NCBI GenBank assembly: GCA_020161575.1
Contig: JAIUNR010000005.1
Span: forward strand, 124,001-188,000
DNA length: 64,000 bases
Direction of reading: 5' to 3'
Source of the DNA: Pseudomonadota bacterium
GTDB lineage: Bacteria > Pseudomonadota > Alphaproteobacteria > Rhizobiales > Beijerinckiaceae
The notes under the pieces are model-generated. The model did no database searches and was not told where the DNA came from. It was given only the letters and a program-made list of their open reading frames with translations. The position numbers and the translations under genes are program-made. Positions 18,443-28,814 of the stretch are shown here, one piece after another; position 1 is the stretch's first letter, and every line of letters begins with the position of its first letter.

Positions 18443-19624
18443 ATGAAATCCGACAGCCTTGACCTTGCGCGCGCACGGGCCGAAACACCAGCTGTGCGAA
18501 ATGTACTTCATTTCAACAATGCTGGCTCGGCGTTGATGCCGGATCCCGTCCACCAGGCTGTGCTCGGGCATCTCCAGCGCGAAGCCGAGATCGGCGGGTA
18601 TGAGGCCCATGACGAGGCGATCCCGCGTCTCGAAGCGATGTATGCCTCGCTCGCGCGCCTCGTTAACGCCGCACCGGACGAAATCGCCTTCGTCGAGAAC
18701 GCGACCCGCGCCTGGGACATGGCGTTCTACTCGCTGCCCTTGAAAGCCGGCGACCGCATCCTTACGGCGGAAGCGGAATATGCGAGCAATGTCATCGCCT
18801 ATCTTCAGGCCGCCAAGCATCGCGGCGTGATTCTCGATGTCGTACCCAGCGATCCCGAGGGGGCGATCGATGTCGCGGCGCTCGAACGGATGATCGACGC
18901 CAACGTCAAGCTGATCGCGATAACGCATGTCCCGAGCCAGGGCGGGCTGATCAATCCGGCGGAGGAAGTCGGCCGGATCGCACGAAAGCACGGCATCCCC
19001 TATCTGCTCGATGCCTGCCAGTCCGTGGGGCAATTGCCGCTCGATGTCGAAGCACTCGGCTGCGACATGCTCTCCGCGACGGGGCGGAAATTCCTGCGCG
19101 GCCCACGCGGCACCGGGTTTCTCTATGTACGCCGCGCGCTGGTCGAGAAGCTCGAACCCGTCTTCCTTGATCTTCATGCCGCCACCTGGATCTCCGAGCG
19201 TGAATACACGATCGCTCCCGATGCGAAGCGTTTCGAGAATTGGGAGAGCTTCGTCGCAGGCAGGCTCGGCCTCGGCGCGGCGGCGGATTACGCCATGGGC
19301 TTCGGCCTGGAGGCAATCGCGGCGCACAACCGGCACCTCGCGGCGCAGCTACGCGCAGGCCTCGAGGATATTCCGGGCATTAAGGTGCATGATCGCGGGC
19401 GCGAGAAAAGCGCCATCGTCACCTTCGGCCATCCTCATCTCGACGCGGAGACGATCAAGCAGCGCCTGCGCGCGCAGGGCATCCATACCTCGACATCATC
19501 GCCCGATTACGCGCGTTTCGATCTCGGCCGGCGCAAGCTGCCGCCGATCGTGCGCGCTTCGCCGCATTATTATAATGACGAATCCGAGATCGAACGCTTC
19601 CTGGGCGCAATCCGCGCCCTCTGA
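18443..19624 (+). CDS. Class V PLP-dependent aminotransferase / cysteine desulfurase-like enzyme
   Basis: This 393-residue fold-type I PLP enzyme starts at ATG 18443 behind GAGGAG. Visible family marks are FNNAGSALMPDPV (N-terminal substrate loop), AYAS-like AEYASNVIAYLQ, ITHVPSQGGLINP, PYLLDACQSVGQLPLDV (aspartate that binds the pyridine nitrogen), and SATGRKFLRGPRGTGFLYV, whose lysine should form the Schiff base. No desulfurase-type catalytic cysteine loop was recognised, so a cysteine desulfurase role is doubtful; aminotransferase, lyase or epimerase activity is possible. It interrupts the usual DUF1467-proS order on the opposite strand and has an unusual leader. The substrate is not known. 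Confidence 0.85.
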   Translation: MKSDSLDLARARAETPAVRNVLHFNNAGSALMPDPVHQAVLGHLQREAEIGGYEAHDEAIPRLEAMYASLARLVNAAPDEIAFVENATRAWDMAFYSLPLKAGDRILTAEAEYASNVIAYLQAAKHRGVILDVVPSDPEGAIDVAALERMIDANVKLIAITHVPSQGGLINPAEEVGRIARKHGIPYLLDACQSVGQLPLDVEALGCDMLSATGRKFLRGPRGTGFLYVRRALVEKLEPVFLDLHAATWISEREYTIAPDAKRFENWESFVAGRLGLGAAADYAMGFGLEAIAAHNRHLAAQLRAGLEDIPGIKVHDRGREKSAIVTFGHPHLDAETIKQRLRAQGIHTSTSSPDYARFDLGRRKLPPIVRASPHYYNDESEIERFLGAIRAL

Positions 19625-19628
19625 TCCG

Positions 19629-19856
19629 TCACAGGAGCGGGAGCAGGAAAAGCCAGAAAACCACGAAGGTGGCAGCGGCAACCAGCGAGTTGATCAGCAT
19701 GATCAAACCGATCCGCGCAATGGCCGGCGCGCCGGGATCGGAGCCGGGCGAAACCTCGCCCGCCTCGCGCTGCGAGCGCACGCCAAAGGGCAGGACGGCG
19801 AAAAGCGTCGTCCACCAGATCACGAAATAGATCGCGACCGCACTGCCGATTCCCAT
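19629..19856 (-). CDS. DUF1467 family small membrane protein
   Basis: This 75-residue protein has two predicted membrane helices (about 4-24 and 50-72) separated by a polar loop containing PFGVRSQREAGEV and PGAPA, the DUF1467 signature. The function is unknown. It is nearly always found between methylmalonyl-CoA epimerase and proS in Rhizobiales, as the last gene of the nuo-birA-rnj-mce series. Its start lies 1 bp after the mce stop, which indicates translational coupling. It converges with the aminotransferase gene, 4 bp away. Confidence 0.88.
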   Translation of the reverse strand: MGIGSAVAIYFVIWWTTLFAVLPFGVRSQREAGEVSPGSDPGAPAIARIGLIMLINSLVAAATFVVFWLFLLPLL

Positions 19857-19857
19857 C

Positions 19858-20262
19858 TCAGACCTGCTCTAGTTCGGTCAACGTGCCGAGAAAATCCTTG
19901 GGATGCAGGAAAAGCACGGGCTTGCCATGCGCGCCGGTTTTCGGGTTGCCATCCCCCAGAACACGCGCGCCCGCCGCGACCAGGGCATCGCGCGCGGCGA
20001 GAATGTCCTTCACCTCGTAGCAGAGGTGATGCATGCCGCCATCCGGGTTCTTCTCAAGGAATTTGGCGATCGGCGAAGCCTCGCCGAGGGGTTCGAGAAA
20101 CTCGATCTTGGTATTGTCGAGCTCGACAAAAACCACCCGCACCCCGTGCTCGGGCAGATCCTGCGGCGAGGAAACCTTCGCGCCGAGCGCAAAGCGATAA
20201 GTTTCGGATGCCTTGGCGGCATCCTTCACCGCAATTGCCACGTGGTTGAGCCGACCGATCAT
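19858..20262 (-). CDS. mce: Methylmalonyl-CoA epimerase
   Basis: This 134-residue vicinal-oxygen-chelate protein interconverts (2S)- and (2R)-methylmalonyl-CoA in propionyl-CoA breakdown. Metal ligands sit in LNHVAIAV (His 7), GGMHHLCYEV (the middle histidine) and FLGTLTELEQV (the C-terminal glutamate). The length is typical. It follows RNase J by 10 bp and is coupled to DUF1467. No mutase or carboxylase gene is in the window. Confidence 0.93.
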   Translation of the reverse strand: MIGRLNHVAIAVKDAAKASETYRFALGAKVSSPQDLPEHGVRVVFVELDNTKIEFLEPLGEASPIAKFLEKNPDGGMHHLCYEVKDILAARDALVAAGARVLGDGNPKTGAHGKPVLFLHPKDFLGTLTELEQV

Positions 20263-20272
20263 CGCGTGCCCC

Positions 20273-21937
20273 TCAAACCTCGATCACCATCACCTTGGCG
20301 ATGGGCTTCTTACCCCAGATCTCCGATATCCCGGCGCGGATGCCGCGTTCGATGGCGACCCGCAACGCCTCGGCGTCGCGACGCTTGGCTTTGGGGAGGC
20401 TGGAATAAATCTCGTCGATGATATCGCGGACATGTTCGAGAATCGGCTCTCCCTCATCATCGACAGCCGGAAGTCCAACGATCTCGACGCCTATATCGCC
20501 CGCGATATGGCCCTTGTCGTCGAGCGCGATCGCAACCGAAACCATGCCGGCGAAGGCAAGCTTGCGCCGTTCCTTGAGCGCGGGGTCCACCTCGGGGACA
20601 ATTAGCGATCCATCCTTGAACAGGCGCCCATGCGAGGTTTGCCCGGAAATCACCGCCGCGCCGGGCGCGAGCGTCACGAGATCACCGTTGAAGGCGCGGA
20701 TCACTTGCTTGACGCCCATTTTCGTCGCGAAATCGCGATGGAGCGAGAGATGCAATGCCTCACCATGCGCGGGAATGGCGATTTGCGGGCGAGTCCATTC
20801 ATACATGCGCCGTAGCTCATCCTTGCGCGGATGGCCGGAGACATGGACCAGCCCATCGCGGTCGGTGACCAGCTCGACACCCATTTTGGCGAGATTATTC
20901 ACGATCCTGCCGATCGCCTTCTCGTTGCCGGGAATGGCACGCGAGGAAAAGATCACGGTATCGCCCTGGGAAAGCGTGACTTCCGGGTGTTCACCCTCCG
21001 CGACACGCGCCAGCGCCGCGCGGTTCTCGCCCTGCGAACCCGTGAGCAGGAGCACGCATTTGTCGCGGGCGAGACTCTTGAAGCGTTCGGGTGAGCGGAA
21101 TTGCGGCAGGCCCTCCAGCATACCCAGCTCGCCAGCGACATCCGCCACGCGGTCCATCGCACGGCCGACCATAATGACCTCGCGGCCCGCTTCCGCCGCG
21201 GCTTCCGCCACGGCGCGAATCCGCGCGACATTGGAGGCGAAGGTAGTGACCGCCACCCTGCCCTTCGCGGCCAGGATGATCTGGCGCAGGCTCTCGCGAA
21301 CCTCGGTTTCAGACGGCGAGATCCCCTCGCGCGTGACATTGGTGCTGTCGCAGATCAGGGCAAGCACACCCTCGTCGCCGATCTCGCGCAGGCGGTTCTC
21401 ATCCGTCGGCAGGCCGGAAACCGGCGTCTCGTCGATCTTCCAGTCCCCGGTATGGACGACGAGCCCCGCCGGCGTGCGGATCGCGAGCGCCATGCTCTCC
21501 GGGATCGAATGCGCGACGGGAATCGTCTCGATATCGAAAGGCCCGAGCGTCAGCCGGCTTGCCTGCGCGATGACGCGGACGGGAATTTTCGGCGCGCCCG
21601 GCTCCGAAAGCCGCCGCGCCTCCAGCAGGTTCGCGGCGAAGGGCGTCATGTAGACCGGCGCGCCGAGGCGTGGCCAGAGATCCGCCAGCGCGCCGAAATG
21701 ATCCTCATGCGCGTGTGTGATCAGGATGCCGAGAAGGCGCGATTTCTCCGCCTCGATAAAGGCCGTATCGGGCATGATGAGATCGACGCCCGGCAGATCC
21801 TCGCCCGCGAAGGCGACGCCGCAATCGACCATCAGCCATTGGCGCTTTTTCGCCGGCCCGAAGCCGTAAAGCGCCATGTTCATCCCGATTTCGCCCAAGC
21901 CCCCGAGGGCGGCGAAGACAAGCTCGTTTTCTTTCAT
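20273..21937 (-). CDS. rnj: Ribonuclease J
   Basis: This 554-residue endo/5'-3' exoribonuclease acts in mRNA decay and rRNA maturation, in bacteria that commonly also have RNase E. The metallo-beta-lactamase core shows GILITHAHEDHFGAL (HxHxDH zinc site) and VVHTGDWKIDETPV. The beta-CASP part includes CDSTNVTREGISPSE and VHVSGHPRKDELRRM, and a C-terminal domain follows (about 460-554). It overlaps the birA stop by 4 bp (ATGA), so translation is coupled. Confidence 0.95.
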   Translation of the reverse strand: MKENELVFAALGGLGEIGMNMALYGFGPAKKRQWLMVDCGVAFAGEDLPGVDLIMPDTAFIEAEKSRLLGILITHAHEDHFGALADLWPRLGAPVYMTPFAANLLEARRLSEPGAPKIPVRVIAQASRLTLGPFDIETIPVAHSIPESMALAIRTPAGLVVHTGDWKIDETPVSGLPTDENRLREIGDEGVLALICDSTNVTREGISPSETEVRESLRQIILAAKGRVAVTTFASNVARIRAVAEAAAEAGREVIMVGRAMDRVADVAGELGMLEGLPQFRSPERFKSLARDKCVLLLTGSQGENRAALARVAEGEHPEVTLSQGDTVIFSSRAIPGNEKAIGRIVNNLAKMGVELVTDRDGLVHVSGHPRKDELRRMYEWTRPQIAIPAHGEALHLSLHRDFATKMGVKQVIRAFNGDLVTLAPGAAVISGQTSHGRLFKDGSLIVPEVDPALKERRKLAFAGMVSVAIALDDKGHIAGDIGVEIVGLPAVDDEGEPILEHVRDIIDEIYSSLPKAKRRDAEALRVAIERGIRAGISEIWGKKPIAKVMVIEV

Positions 21938-22731
21938 GCGAGCGTCCTTATCGCGGCTTCGGGCGAAAGCCCAGCGTCAAGCGTGAAAACATCGCCCGCA
22001 AGCACGGTCTCAAGGCCGGAATCCGTCTCGACGAGCAGGCAGCCCGCCTCATCCATGCCGGCGAAACGCCCCTCGATCGTGCCGCCCGGCGGCTTGACCG
22101 AAAGCCTCGTGCCCAAAGGCAGGGCATGGGACAGCCAAAGCCGGCGGATCTCGCCAAATCCCCTGCCCTCGTCAAAAAGCGCGAGATTATGCGCGAAACG
22201 CGCGGAGAGGCGCTCGAACACGCGTGCAGGAGTCAGGCTCTCGTCGAAGAGGTGCAGGGCCGTCACCGGCCTGTCGAGCCCCTCGGGCTTATGCGCGATG
22301 TTGGTGCCCATGCCGATCGCGATCCCTGTCCCCCCGCCGACGAGGTTCGTGCCTTCGAGCAGGATGCCGGTGCATTTCGCACCGTCGATCAGGCAATCAT
22401 TCGGCCATTTGAGGTGAAGGCGTCCGCGTAGAACCGGGATCAGCGAGAGAAACGCTTCCGCATGGCTCAGACCCGTGACGAAGCCGAGCAACGGCGCCTT
22501 GTCCGGCGGACACGGCGCCACAAGCGCGAGGCTCGCGTAGAGATTGCCCTTCGGCGAGGACCAGCTCCGCCCCTGCCGGCCGCGCCCCGCGCTCTGCTCG
22601 TCCGCGACGATCCAGAGGCGGTCGGCCCCGGCCTTCAAAGCCGCGAGCGCCGCCTCGTTGGTCGATTCCGCCCGCGTGACATGCAGGAGCTTGAAGCCGG
22701 CATTTTCGGCCTCGGTCGAAAGCACCGGCAT
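21934..22731 (-). CDS. birA: Biotin-[acetyl-CoA-carboxylase] ligase
   Basis: This 265-residue enzyme attaches biotin to carboxyl carrier proteins. The catalytic loop is SAGRGRQGRSW; LHLKWPNDCLIDGAKCTGIL contains the conserved KWPND and the biotin-binding lysine region. A small C-terminal SH3-like domain follows (about 215-260). There is no N-terminal winged-helix domain, so it is a monofunctional ligase and not a repressor. It starts directly after the nuoN stop with no gap. This nuoN-birA link is standard in Rhizobiales. Confidence 0.95.
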   Translation of the reverse strand: MPVLSTEAENAGFKLLHVTRAESTNEAALAALKAGADRLWIVADEQSAGRGRQGRSWSSPKGNLYASLALVAPCPPDKAPLLGFVTGLSHAEAFLSLIPVLRGRLHLKWPNDCLIDGAKCTGILLEGTNLVGGGTGIAIGMGTNIAHKPEGLDRPVTALHLFDESLTPARVFERLSARFAHNLALFDEGRGFGEIRRLWLSHALPLGTRLSVKPPGGTIEGRFAGMDEAGCLLVETDSGLETVLAGDVFTLDAGLSPEAAIRTLA

Positions 22732-24171
22732 TCAGAACAGCGACTTCGCGGCCGAGGCGGCGATGGTACGGACAGGGTTCGCCACGATCGCGAAGAGAAG
22801 AATGAAGGCCGTCATCGCCCACATCACGGCGCGGATTTCCGGCGCGGCGCGACCGAAAGCCGGCGCGGGCGCGTCGAAATACATCACCTTGATGATGCGC
22901 AGGTAATAGAAGGCCGAAACCACGCTCGCGAGAATGCCGATCACGGCCAAGGCGAAGAGCTTCGCCTCGATCGCTGCCGCGAAGACATAGAACTTGCCGA
23001 AGAAGCCTCCGAGCGGCGGGATGCCGATCAGCGAGAACATCAGCGTGGCCATCACGAAAGCGAGGCCGGGATTGTTGCGCGCCGCGCCCGCGAGATCCGA
23101 AATCGTCTCGAAGCGCTGCCCGCCCTGCTGCATGGCGAGGATCACCGCGAAAACACCGAGCGTCATGGCCAGATACACCGCCATGAAGATCACGACACCT
23201 TCCACACCGGCCAGCGTACCGGAAGCGAGTCCCACCAGCGCGTAACCCATATTGGCGATGGAGGAATAAGCCATCAGCCGCTTGATGTTGTTCTGCCCGA
23301 TGGCCGCGAAGGCCCCGAGGCCCATCGAGGCGATGGCGGCGAAAACGAGGATCGGCTGCCAATCCTTCACGATCGGCAGGAAAGCATCGACCAGGATGCG
23401 CGTCGTCATCGCGATCGCCGCCATTTTCGGCGCGGTGGCAAAGAAGGCCGCGACCGGGGTCGGCGCGCCTTCATAGACATCCGGCGTCCACATATGGAAC
23501 GGCACCACGCTCATCTTGAAGGCAAGGCCCGCAATGATGAAAACGAGGCCGAACATCACGCCCGTACCATGCGCGCCGGCCACCGCCTTGGCGATGGTCG
23601 GGTAGGTGACCGAGCCGGTAAATCCGTAGACGAGGCTCATCCCGTAAAGCAGCATGCCCGAGGAGAGCGCGCCGAGAACGAAATATTTCAGGCCCGCCTC
23701 GGCGCTTTTCTCGTTGTCGCGATGGATCGAGGCAACGACATAGAGCGCGAGGGATTGCAGCTCGACACCGAGATAGAGCGAGATCAGCTCGTTCGCGGAA
23801 CACATCATCATCATGCCGATCGTCGAGAGCAGGATGAGGATCGTGTATTCAAACCGCGCGATCTTCTCTTCAGAGAGGAAACGCGACGACAGGATGATCG
23901 CACCGATGGCGCCGATCAGCGTCAGGCCTTTCATGACACGCGCGAAGGCATCGACCACGAAGGCATCGTTGAAGGTGGAAACGCGCCCCTGCCCCTCGGC
24001 CAGCAGGAAACCGGCCACGACCAGCGCGACAATCGCGATCAGGTCGATCAGCTTCTTGGCGCCGTCGCCCCTGAAGGCGCCGATCAGCACCAGAACAAGC
24101 GCGGTTGCCGCAAGCAGGATTTCCGGCAGGGCCGGGCCGAAAGCGGGAATGGGGGAAACGACCGAGTTCAT
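22732..24171 (-). CDS. nuoN: NADH-quinone oxidoreductase subunit N
   Basis: This 479-residue antiporter-like membrane subunit of complex I has about 14 helices. Visible marks are LISLYLGVELQSLALYVV (conserved glutamate), KYFVLGALSSGMLLYGMSL, and FKMSVVPFHMWTPDVYEGAP (channel lysine). It takes part in proton pumping next to NuoM. It is the last nuo gene, 12 bp after nuoM. Confidence 0.96.
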   Translation of the reverse strand: MNSVVSPIPAFGPALPEILLAATALVLVLIGAFRGDGAKKLIDLIAIVALVVAGFLLAEGQGRVSTFNDAFVVDAFARVMKGLTLIGAIGAIILSSRFLSEEKIARFEYTILILLSTIGMMMMCSANELISLYLGVELQSLALYVVASIHRDNEKSAEAGLKYFVLGALSSGMLLYGMSLVYGFTGSVTYPTIAKAVAGAHGTGVMFGLVFIIAGLAFKMSVVPFHMWTPDVYEGAPTPVAAFFATAPKMAAIAMTTRILVDAFLPIVKDWQPILVFAAIASMGLGAFAAIGQNNIKRLMAYSSIANMGYALVGLASGTLAGVEGVVIFMAVYLAMTLGVFAVILAMQQGGQRFETISDLAGAARNNPGLAFVMATLMFSLIGIPPLGGFFGKFYVFAAAIEAKLFALAVIGILASVVSAFYYLRIIKVMYFDAPAPAFGRAAPEIRAVMWAMTAFILLFAIVANPVRTIAASAAKSLF

Positions 24172-24183
24172 ATCTTTCCCCCG

Positions 24184-25683
24184 TCAGTTCAGAACCGCGA
24201 GCTTGCCGCCGAGCCCGGCTTTGACAAGCCCGAGCATCGCATCGACGGAAGCCTGCGACATGGAAAGGATCGTGTTGGGCTGGACACCGAAATAGATGAC
24301 CAGCAGGGCGAGCGGCAACAACAACGCAAGTTCACGCCGGTCGAGATCCGGGATTGACTCAAGTTCGTGCTTCTCAAGCTTGCCGTAGACCACGCGGGCA
24401 AAGAGCCAAAGCGCGTAGCAGGCCGAGAAGATCACACCCGTCGTCGCAAGGAACGCGATCCAGGTATTCGCCTTGTAGGCCCCGAGCAGCGTGAGGAATT
24501 CCCCGACGAAGCCCGAGGTTCCGGGCAACCCGACATTGGCCATGGTGAAGAGCAGGAAGACCACCCCGTAAAGCGGCATCCGGTTCACGAGGCCGCCATA
24601 GGCCGCGATCTGGCGCGTATGCATCCGGTCGTAGACGATGCCGACGCACAGGAAGAGCGCGCCGGAGACAAGCCCGTGGCTCACCATCTGGAAAACCGCG
24701 CCCTGCACGCCCTGCGCGTTGAGCGTGAACAGCCCCATCGTCACGAAGCCCATATGGGCGACCGAGGAATAGGCGATCAGCTTCTTGATATCCTCCTGCA
24801 TCATCGCGACGAGGGAGGTGTAGATGATCGCCACCACCGAAAGCGCGAAGACGAGATTGGCGAAATAGAGGCTCGCCTCGGGAAACATCGGTAGCGAGAA
24901 GCGGATGAAGCCGTAGCCCCCCATTTTCAGCAGGATGCCGGCGAGGATCACCGAACCCGCGGTCGGGGCTTCAACGTGCGCATCCGGCAGCCAGGTATGG
25001 ACGGGCCACATCGGCATCTTCACCGCGAAGGACGCGAAGAAGGCAAGCCACAGCCAATATTGCATTCCGCTCGGGAATTTAAAGGCGAGCAGCTTGATGA
25101 TGTCGGTCGTTTCGGCGGTCCAGTACATCGCCATGATGGCGAGCAGCATCAGCACCGAGCCAACGAGCGTGTAGAGGAAGAACTTGAAGCTCGCGTAGAT
25201 GCGTCGCGCCCCGCCCCAGATGCCGATGATCAGGAACATCGGAATCAGGCCCATCTCGAAGAAGACATAGAACAGCACGAGATCGAGCCCGGCGAAGACG
25301 CCGATCATCGACGTCTCGAGCAGCAGGAACAGCGCGTAATATTCACGCGCGCGCTCGCGGATCGAATGGAAGGACGCCGCGATGCAGAAGGGCATCAGGA
25401 AGGTCGTGAGGATCACGAAGGGCATCGAGATGCCGTCCACGCCAAGCTGGTAGACGATCTGCTCGCCGAGCCAGGGCATACGCTCGACAAGCTGGAAACC
25501 CGGCTTGGCGGAATCGAAGCGCGCCAGCGCCACAAGGCTCAGCACGAAAGTCGCGATCGTGGTCCAGAACGCCGCCCAGCGCGCATTGCGACTGCCCGCC
25601 TCATCGCCCTTCTGGAGAAGGACGAAAGCCGCGCCGACAAGCGGCAGGACCAGAAGTCCCGTGAGAATGCCGAAGCCGAACAT
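24184..25683 (-). CDS. nuoM: NADH-quinone oxidoreductase subunit M
   Basis: This 499-residue antiporter-like complex I subunit starts at ATG 25683, overlapping the nuoL stop by one base (TGATG). The frame is open further upstream inside nuoL, but that part is not NuoM-like. Seen: [20 protein letters not shown] (essential glutamate), [20 protein letters not shown] (conserved lysine), and [16 protein letters not shown]. It forms the middle proton channel of the membrane arm. Confidence 0.96.
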   Translation of the reverse strand: MFGFGILTGLLVLPLVGAAFVLLQKGDEAGSRNARWAAFWTTIATFVLSLVALARFDSAKPGFQLVERMPWLGEQIVYQLGVDGISMPFVILTTFLMPFCIAASFHSIRERAREYYALFLLLETSMIGVFAGLDLVLFYVFFEMGLIPMFLIIGIWGGARRIYASFKFFLYTLVGSVLMLLAIMAMYWTAETTDIIKLLAFKFPSGMQYWLWLAFFASFAVKMPMWPVHTWLPDAHVEAPTAGSVILAGILLKMGGYGFIRFSLPMFPEASLYFANLVFALSVVAIIYTSLVAMMQEDIKKLIAYSSVAHMGFVTMGLFTLNAQGVQGAVFQMVSHGLVSGALFLCVGIVYDRMHTRQIAAYGGLVNRMPLYGVVFLLFTMANVGLPGTSGFVGEFLTLLGAYKANTWIAFLATTGVIFSACYALWLFARVVYGKLEKHELESIPDLDRRELALLLPLALLVIYFGVQPNTILSMSQASVDAMLGLVKAGLGGKLAVLN

Positions 25684-27767
25684 CAATGCGCCCCCCCTGC
25701 GAAGAGATACCAGGTGACGAAGCCGGCGACCCCGAGGAGCATCGCGAAGGCATAGTGATAGACATAGCCGGTCTGGAGCTTGACGACCCGGCCGGTGATG
25801 CGCAGCACGGCGGCGGAAATACCGTCCGGCCCGAACCCGTCGATCAGCCAGCCATCGCCCTTCTTCCACAGGAAGTGCCCCAGCGCGCGCGCCGGTCGGA
25901 CGAAGATCGCGTCATACAGCTCATCAAAGTACCATTTGTTGAGCAGGAAGCGGTAGAGCGCGGGGTGCCTCTCGGCGATCTGCCCCGGAATGGACGGCCA
26001 TTTGATGTAGAAGAGCCAGGCCAGGACGAAACCCGCCACCATCATCACGAAAGGCGTCCACGGCACCCAGGCCGGGAGCTTGGCATGGTCGTGCATGTCG
26101 TGCAGCGTGTGGTTGGCCGCGCCGGTGAAGAGCGCGTTCTTCCAGAACGGGCCGTTGGCATCCGAAAGGAAGGCATGGACCAGCGGGAAGCCCGCGAGGA
26201 TCGCGCCCGCCGCCAGAAGGCCGAGCGGAACCAGCATCACCAGCGGGCTTTCATGCGCGTGATCATAGGTGTGATGATCGGCGCGCGTCTTGCCCGCGAA
26301 GGTCATGAACCACAGACGCCACGAATAGAACGAGGTCATGAAGGCCGCAAGCACGGTCGCGGCGAAGGCGAAGACATGCCCAGGCGTATGCGCGACATAG
26401 GCCGCCTCGATGATCGCGTCCTTCGAGTAGAAGCCCGCCGTGAACGGGAACCCGGTCAGCGCAATGGTGCCGATCAGCATCATCGTGGCCGTGAAGGGGA
26501 TCTTCTTCATCAGCCCGCCCATCTTACGGATATCCTGCTCGTGATGCATCGCGTGGATGACCGAACCGGCGCCGAGGAACAGCAAGGCCTTGAAGAAGGC
26601 ATGCGTGAAAAGGTGGTAGATGCCCGCCTGATAGACGCCGGCGCCGAGCGCGACGAACATATAGCCGAGCTGCGAGCAGGTGGAATAGGCGATGACGCGC
26701 TTGATGTCGTTCTGAACGAGGCCGACGGTCGCGGCGAAGAAGGCCGTGATCGCGCCGATGATCAGCACCACGCTCTGAGCGAAAGGCGCCGCCTCGAAGA
26801 TCGGCGAGAGCCGCGCGACCATGAAGACGCCTGCGGTCACCATCGTCGCGGCATGGATGAGCGCGGAAACCGGGGTCGGCCCCTCCATCGCGTCCGGCAG
26901 CCAGGTATGGAGCAGGAACTGCGCGCTCTTGCCCATCGCGCCCATGAAAAGCAGGCAGGCAGCAAGTTCCAGCGCCGGCACCTGATAGCCGAGGAAGGAA
27001 ACGATCGTTTTCTGGTGGCCCGCGACACCCGCGAAAACCGGATCGAAATTCACAGCGCCGAACAGCCAGAAGACAAGGAAAATGCCCAGGGCGAAGCCGA
27101 AATCGCCAACGCGGTTGACGATGAACGCCTTCATCGCGGCATCATTCGCGCTCTTCTTCTTGAACCAGAAGCCGATGAGCAGATAGGAGGCAAGACCCAC
27201 GCCTTCCCAGCCGAAGAACATCTGGACCAGATTGTCCGATGTCACCAGCATCAGCATTGCGAAGGTGAAGAGCGAGAGATAGGCCATGAAGCGCGGTCGC
27301 GCCGGGTCTTCATGCATGTAGCCGATGGAGTAGAGGTGGACGAGGCAGGAGACGCTCGTCACGACCACCAGCATCACCGCCGTCAGCGTATCGACACGCA
27401 GTGCCCAATCCGCCTCGAAAGCGCCGACATGGATCCAGTCCGCCACGAGAATGCGCATCGGCGCGCCGGAACCGAGCGCGACCTGCGCGAAGACCACCCA
27501 GGAGAGCGCGCAGGCAATGCCCAGAAAGCCCGTGGTCACGACTTCCGCGAAACGCGAGATGCCTTCCGAATGCGGCGAAGCTTCCGGCGCATGATGGTCG
27601 TCATGGCCGTGATCGGCATGGCCATGGGCCGCGCCGGCATGCGTGGAATGGTCGGCATTGCCGAAGGCGAGCACCTCCTTCTGGGAGGCCGCCTTATGCG
27701 CCAGAAGGCTCGCGATGCCGGCGATGATGAAGCCGAGCAGCGGCAGGAAAACGATTGCCTGTGCCAT
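25683..27767 (-). CDS. nuoL: NADH-quinone oxidoreductase subunit L
   Basis: This 694-residue distal proton-pumping subunit of complex I has a long C-terminal extension that includes the lateral helix. [19 protein letters not shown] holds the key glutamate; [20 protein letters not shown] and [19 protein letters not shown] hold lysine and histidine channel residues. The N-terminal loop has a histidine-rich stretch (about 40-66, with repeated HxDH), longer than usual and possibly metal-binding by chance. It overlaps nuoM by one base. A palindromic repeat lies between it and nuoK. Confidence 0.96.
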   Translation of the reverse strand: MAQAIVFLPLLGFIIAGIASLLAHKAASQKEVLAFGNADHSTHAGAAHGHADHGHDDHHAPEASPHSEGISRFAEVVTTGFLGIACALSWVVFAQVALGSGAPMRILVADWIHVGAFEADWALRVDTLTAVMLVVVTSVSCLVHLYSIGYMHEDPARPRFMAYLSLFTFAMLMLVTSDNLVQMFFGWEGVGLASYLLIGFWFKKKSANDAAMKAFIVNRVGDFGFALGIFLVFWLFGAVNFDPVFAGVAGHQKTIVSFLGYQVPALELAACLLFMGAMGKSAQFLLHTWLPDAMEGPTPVSALIHAATMVTAGVFMVARLSPIFEAAPFAQSVVLIIGAITAFFAATVGLVQNDIKRVIAYSTCSQLGYMFVALGAGVYQAGIYHLFTHAFFKALLFLGAGSVIHAMHHEQDIRKMGGLMKKIPFTATMMLIGTIALTGFPFTAGFYSKDAIIEAAYVAHTPGHVFAFAATVLAAFMTSFYSWRLWFMTFAGKTRADHHTYDHAHESPLVMLVPLGLLAAGAILAGFPLVHAFLSDANGPFWKNALFTGAANHTLHDMHDHAKLPAWVPWTPFVMMVAGFVLAWLFYIKWPSIPGQIAERHPALYRFLLNKWYFDELYDAIFVRPARALGHFLWKKGDGWLIDGFGPDGISAAVLRITGRVVKLQTGYVYHYAFAMLLGVAGFVTWYLFAGGAH

Positions 27768-27786
27768 GGATCAGCCCTCCCGCTCG

Positions 27787-27833
27787 CGCATGATCATTTC
27801 CGAAAACCGGAAACCACTTTTCGGGATCATGCG
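27787..27833. repeat. Intergenic palindrome between nuoK and nuoL, 'GCATGATC' type
   Basis: Outer arms CGCATGATC and GATCATGCG are perfect 9-bp complements; inner arms CCGAAAA and TTTTCGG are also perfect. Elements with this pairing (AAAGTGGTTTCC core, GATCATGC ends) are common between genes in Rhizobiales. It lies in the only sizeable gap in the nuoJ-nuoM stretch (67 bp) and would form a hairpin in the nuo mRNA. Confidence 0.75.
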
Positions 27834-27834
27834 T

Positions 27835-28143
27835 TCAGCCCTTCATCACGTTGATGTCTTCGACCGCGATCGTGCCGCGGTTGCGGAAATAGACGACGAG
27901 GATCGCCAGCCCGATCGCGGCTTCCGCCGCCGCGACGGTGAGCACCAGCAGCGCAAAAATCTGGCCGGTGATATCCCCCAGATGAGTGGAGAAGGCGACG
28001 AGGTTGATGTTCACCGCCAGCAGGATCAGCTCGATCGACATGAGGATGACGATCACGTTCTTACGATTCACGAAGATGCCGAAACAGCCGAGCGTGAACA
28101 GCATCGCGGCGACGACGAGATAATGCGCGAGCCCGATCACCAT
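27835..28143 (-). CDS. nuoK: NADH-quinone oxidoreductase subunit K
   Basis: This 102-residue, three-helix membrane subunit is homologous to Mrp[21 protein letters not shown] carries the conserved glutamate of helix 2; [20 protein letters not shown] carries the second one. It starts 1 bp after the nuoJ stop, so it is translationally coupled. Confidence 0.96.
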   Translation of the reverse strand: MVIGLAHYLVVAAMLFTLGCFGIFVNRKNVIVILMSIELILLAVNINLVAFSTHLGDITGQIFALLVLTVAAAEAAIGLAILVVYFRNRGTIAVEDINVMKG

Positions 28144-28144
28144 G

Positions 28145-28804
28145 TCACACCCCCTGCCCGGAAGCGTCCTTGCGCTTCACACCTTCATTCGTCACGCCCT
28201 GCCCCTGCGCGACCGAGACCATCGTGATCGCGCTCGCCTTCGTGCGGGCGTTCTGCGCCATCACATCCTGCCGGCGCACGCCCGGCCGCTCGCGCAAGGT
28301 GAGCACGATCGCGCCGATCATCGCCACCAGCAGGATCAACCCGGCCGCCTGGAAGAAATAGACATATTCCGTGTAGAGCACGCGCCCGAGTGCACGTGCG
28401 TTCATCGCATCGACCGGCATTTTCGCCGCCGCCTTGTGCATCGAGAGCGCTTCTGGCGCCAATTGCCAGGTCCCGACCACGAGGGCGATCTCGACGAAGA
28501 AGATGGCCGCGATCACCGCGCCAATCGGCAGGTATTGCAGGAAGCCCTGCCGGAGTTCCGCGAAATCCACGTCGAGCATCATCACGACGAACAGGAACAG
28601 AACCGCCACCGCGCCGACATAGACGATGACAAGCAGCATCGCCAGGAATTCAGCGCCCATCAGCAGCATCAGCCCCGCCGCGTTGACGAAAGCGAGGATG
28701 AGAAAGAGCACCGCGTGAACCGGGTTGCGGGCCGAAACCACCATCATGGCGGAGCCGACCAGCATGCCCGAGAAAAGGTAGAAAAAGAGGGTGGCGACGT
28801 TCAT
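28145..28804 (-). CDS. nuoJ: NADH-quinone oxidoreductase subunit J
   Basis: This 219-residue, five-helix membrane subunit starts at ATG 28804, behind GGGGAG in the 10-bp gap after nuoI. Conserved segments are [20 protein letters not shown] and [20 protein letters not shown], the latter containing the helix-3 pi-bulge that moves during turnover. The tail after about residue 170 is polar and has no known role. Confidence 0.95.
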   Translation of the reverse strand: MNVATLFFYLFSGMLVGSAMMVVSARNPVHAVLFLILAFVNAAGLMLLMGAEFLAMLLVIVYVGAVAVLFLFVVMMLDVDFAELRQGFLQYLPIGAVIAAIFFVEIALVVGTWQLAPEALSMHKAAAKMPVDAMNARALGRVLYTEYVYFFQAAGLILLVAMIGAIVLTLRERPGVRRQDVMAQNARTKASAITMVSVAQGQGVTNEGVKRKDASGQGV

Positions 28805-28814
28805 TTTTCTCCCC

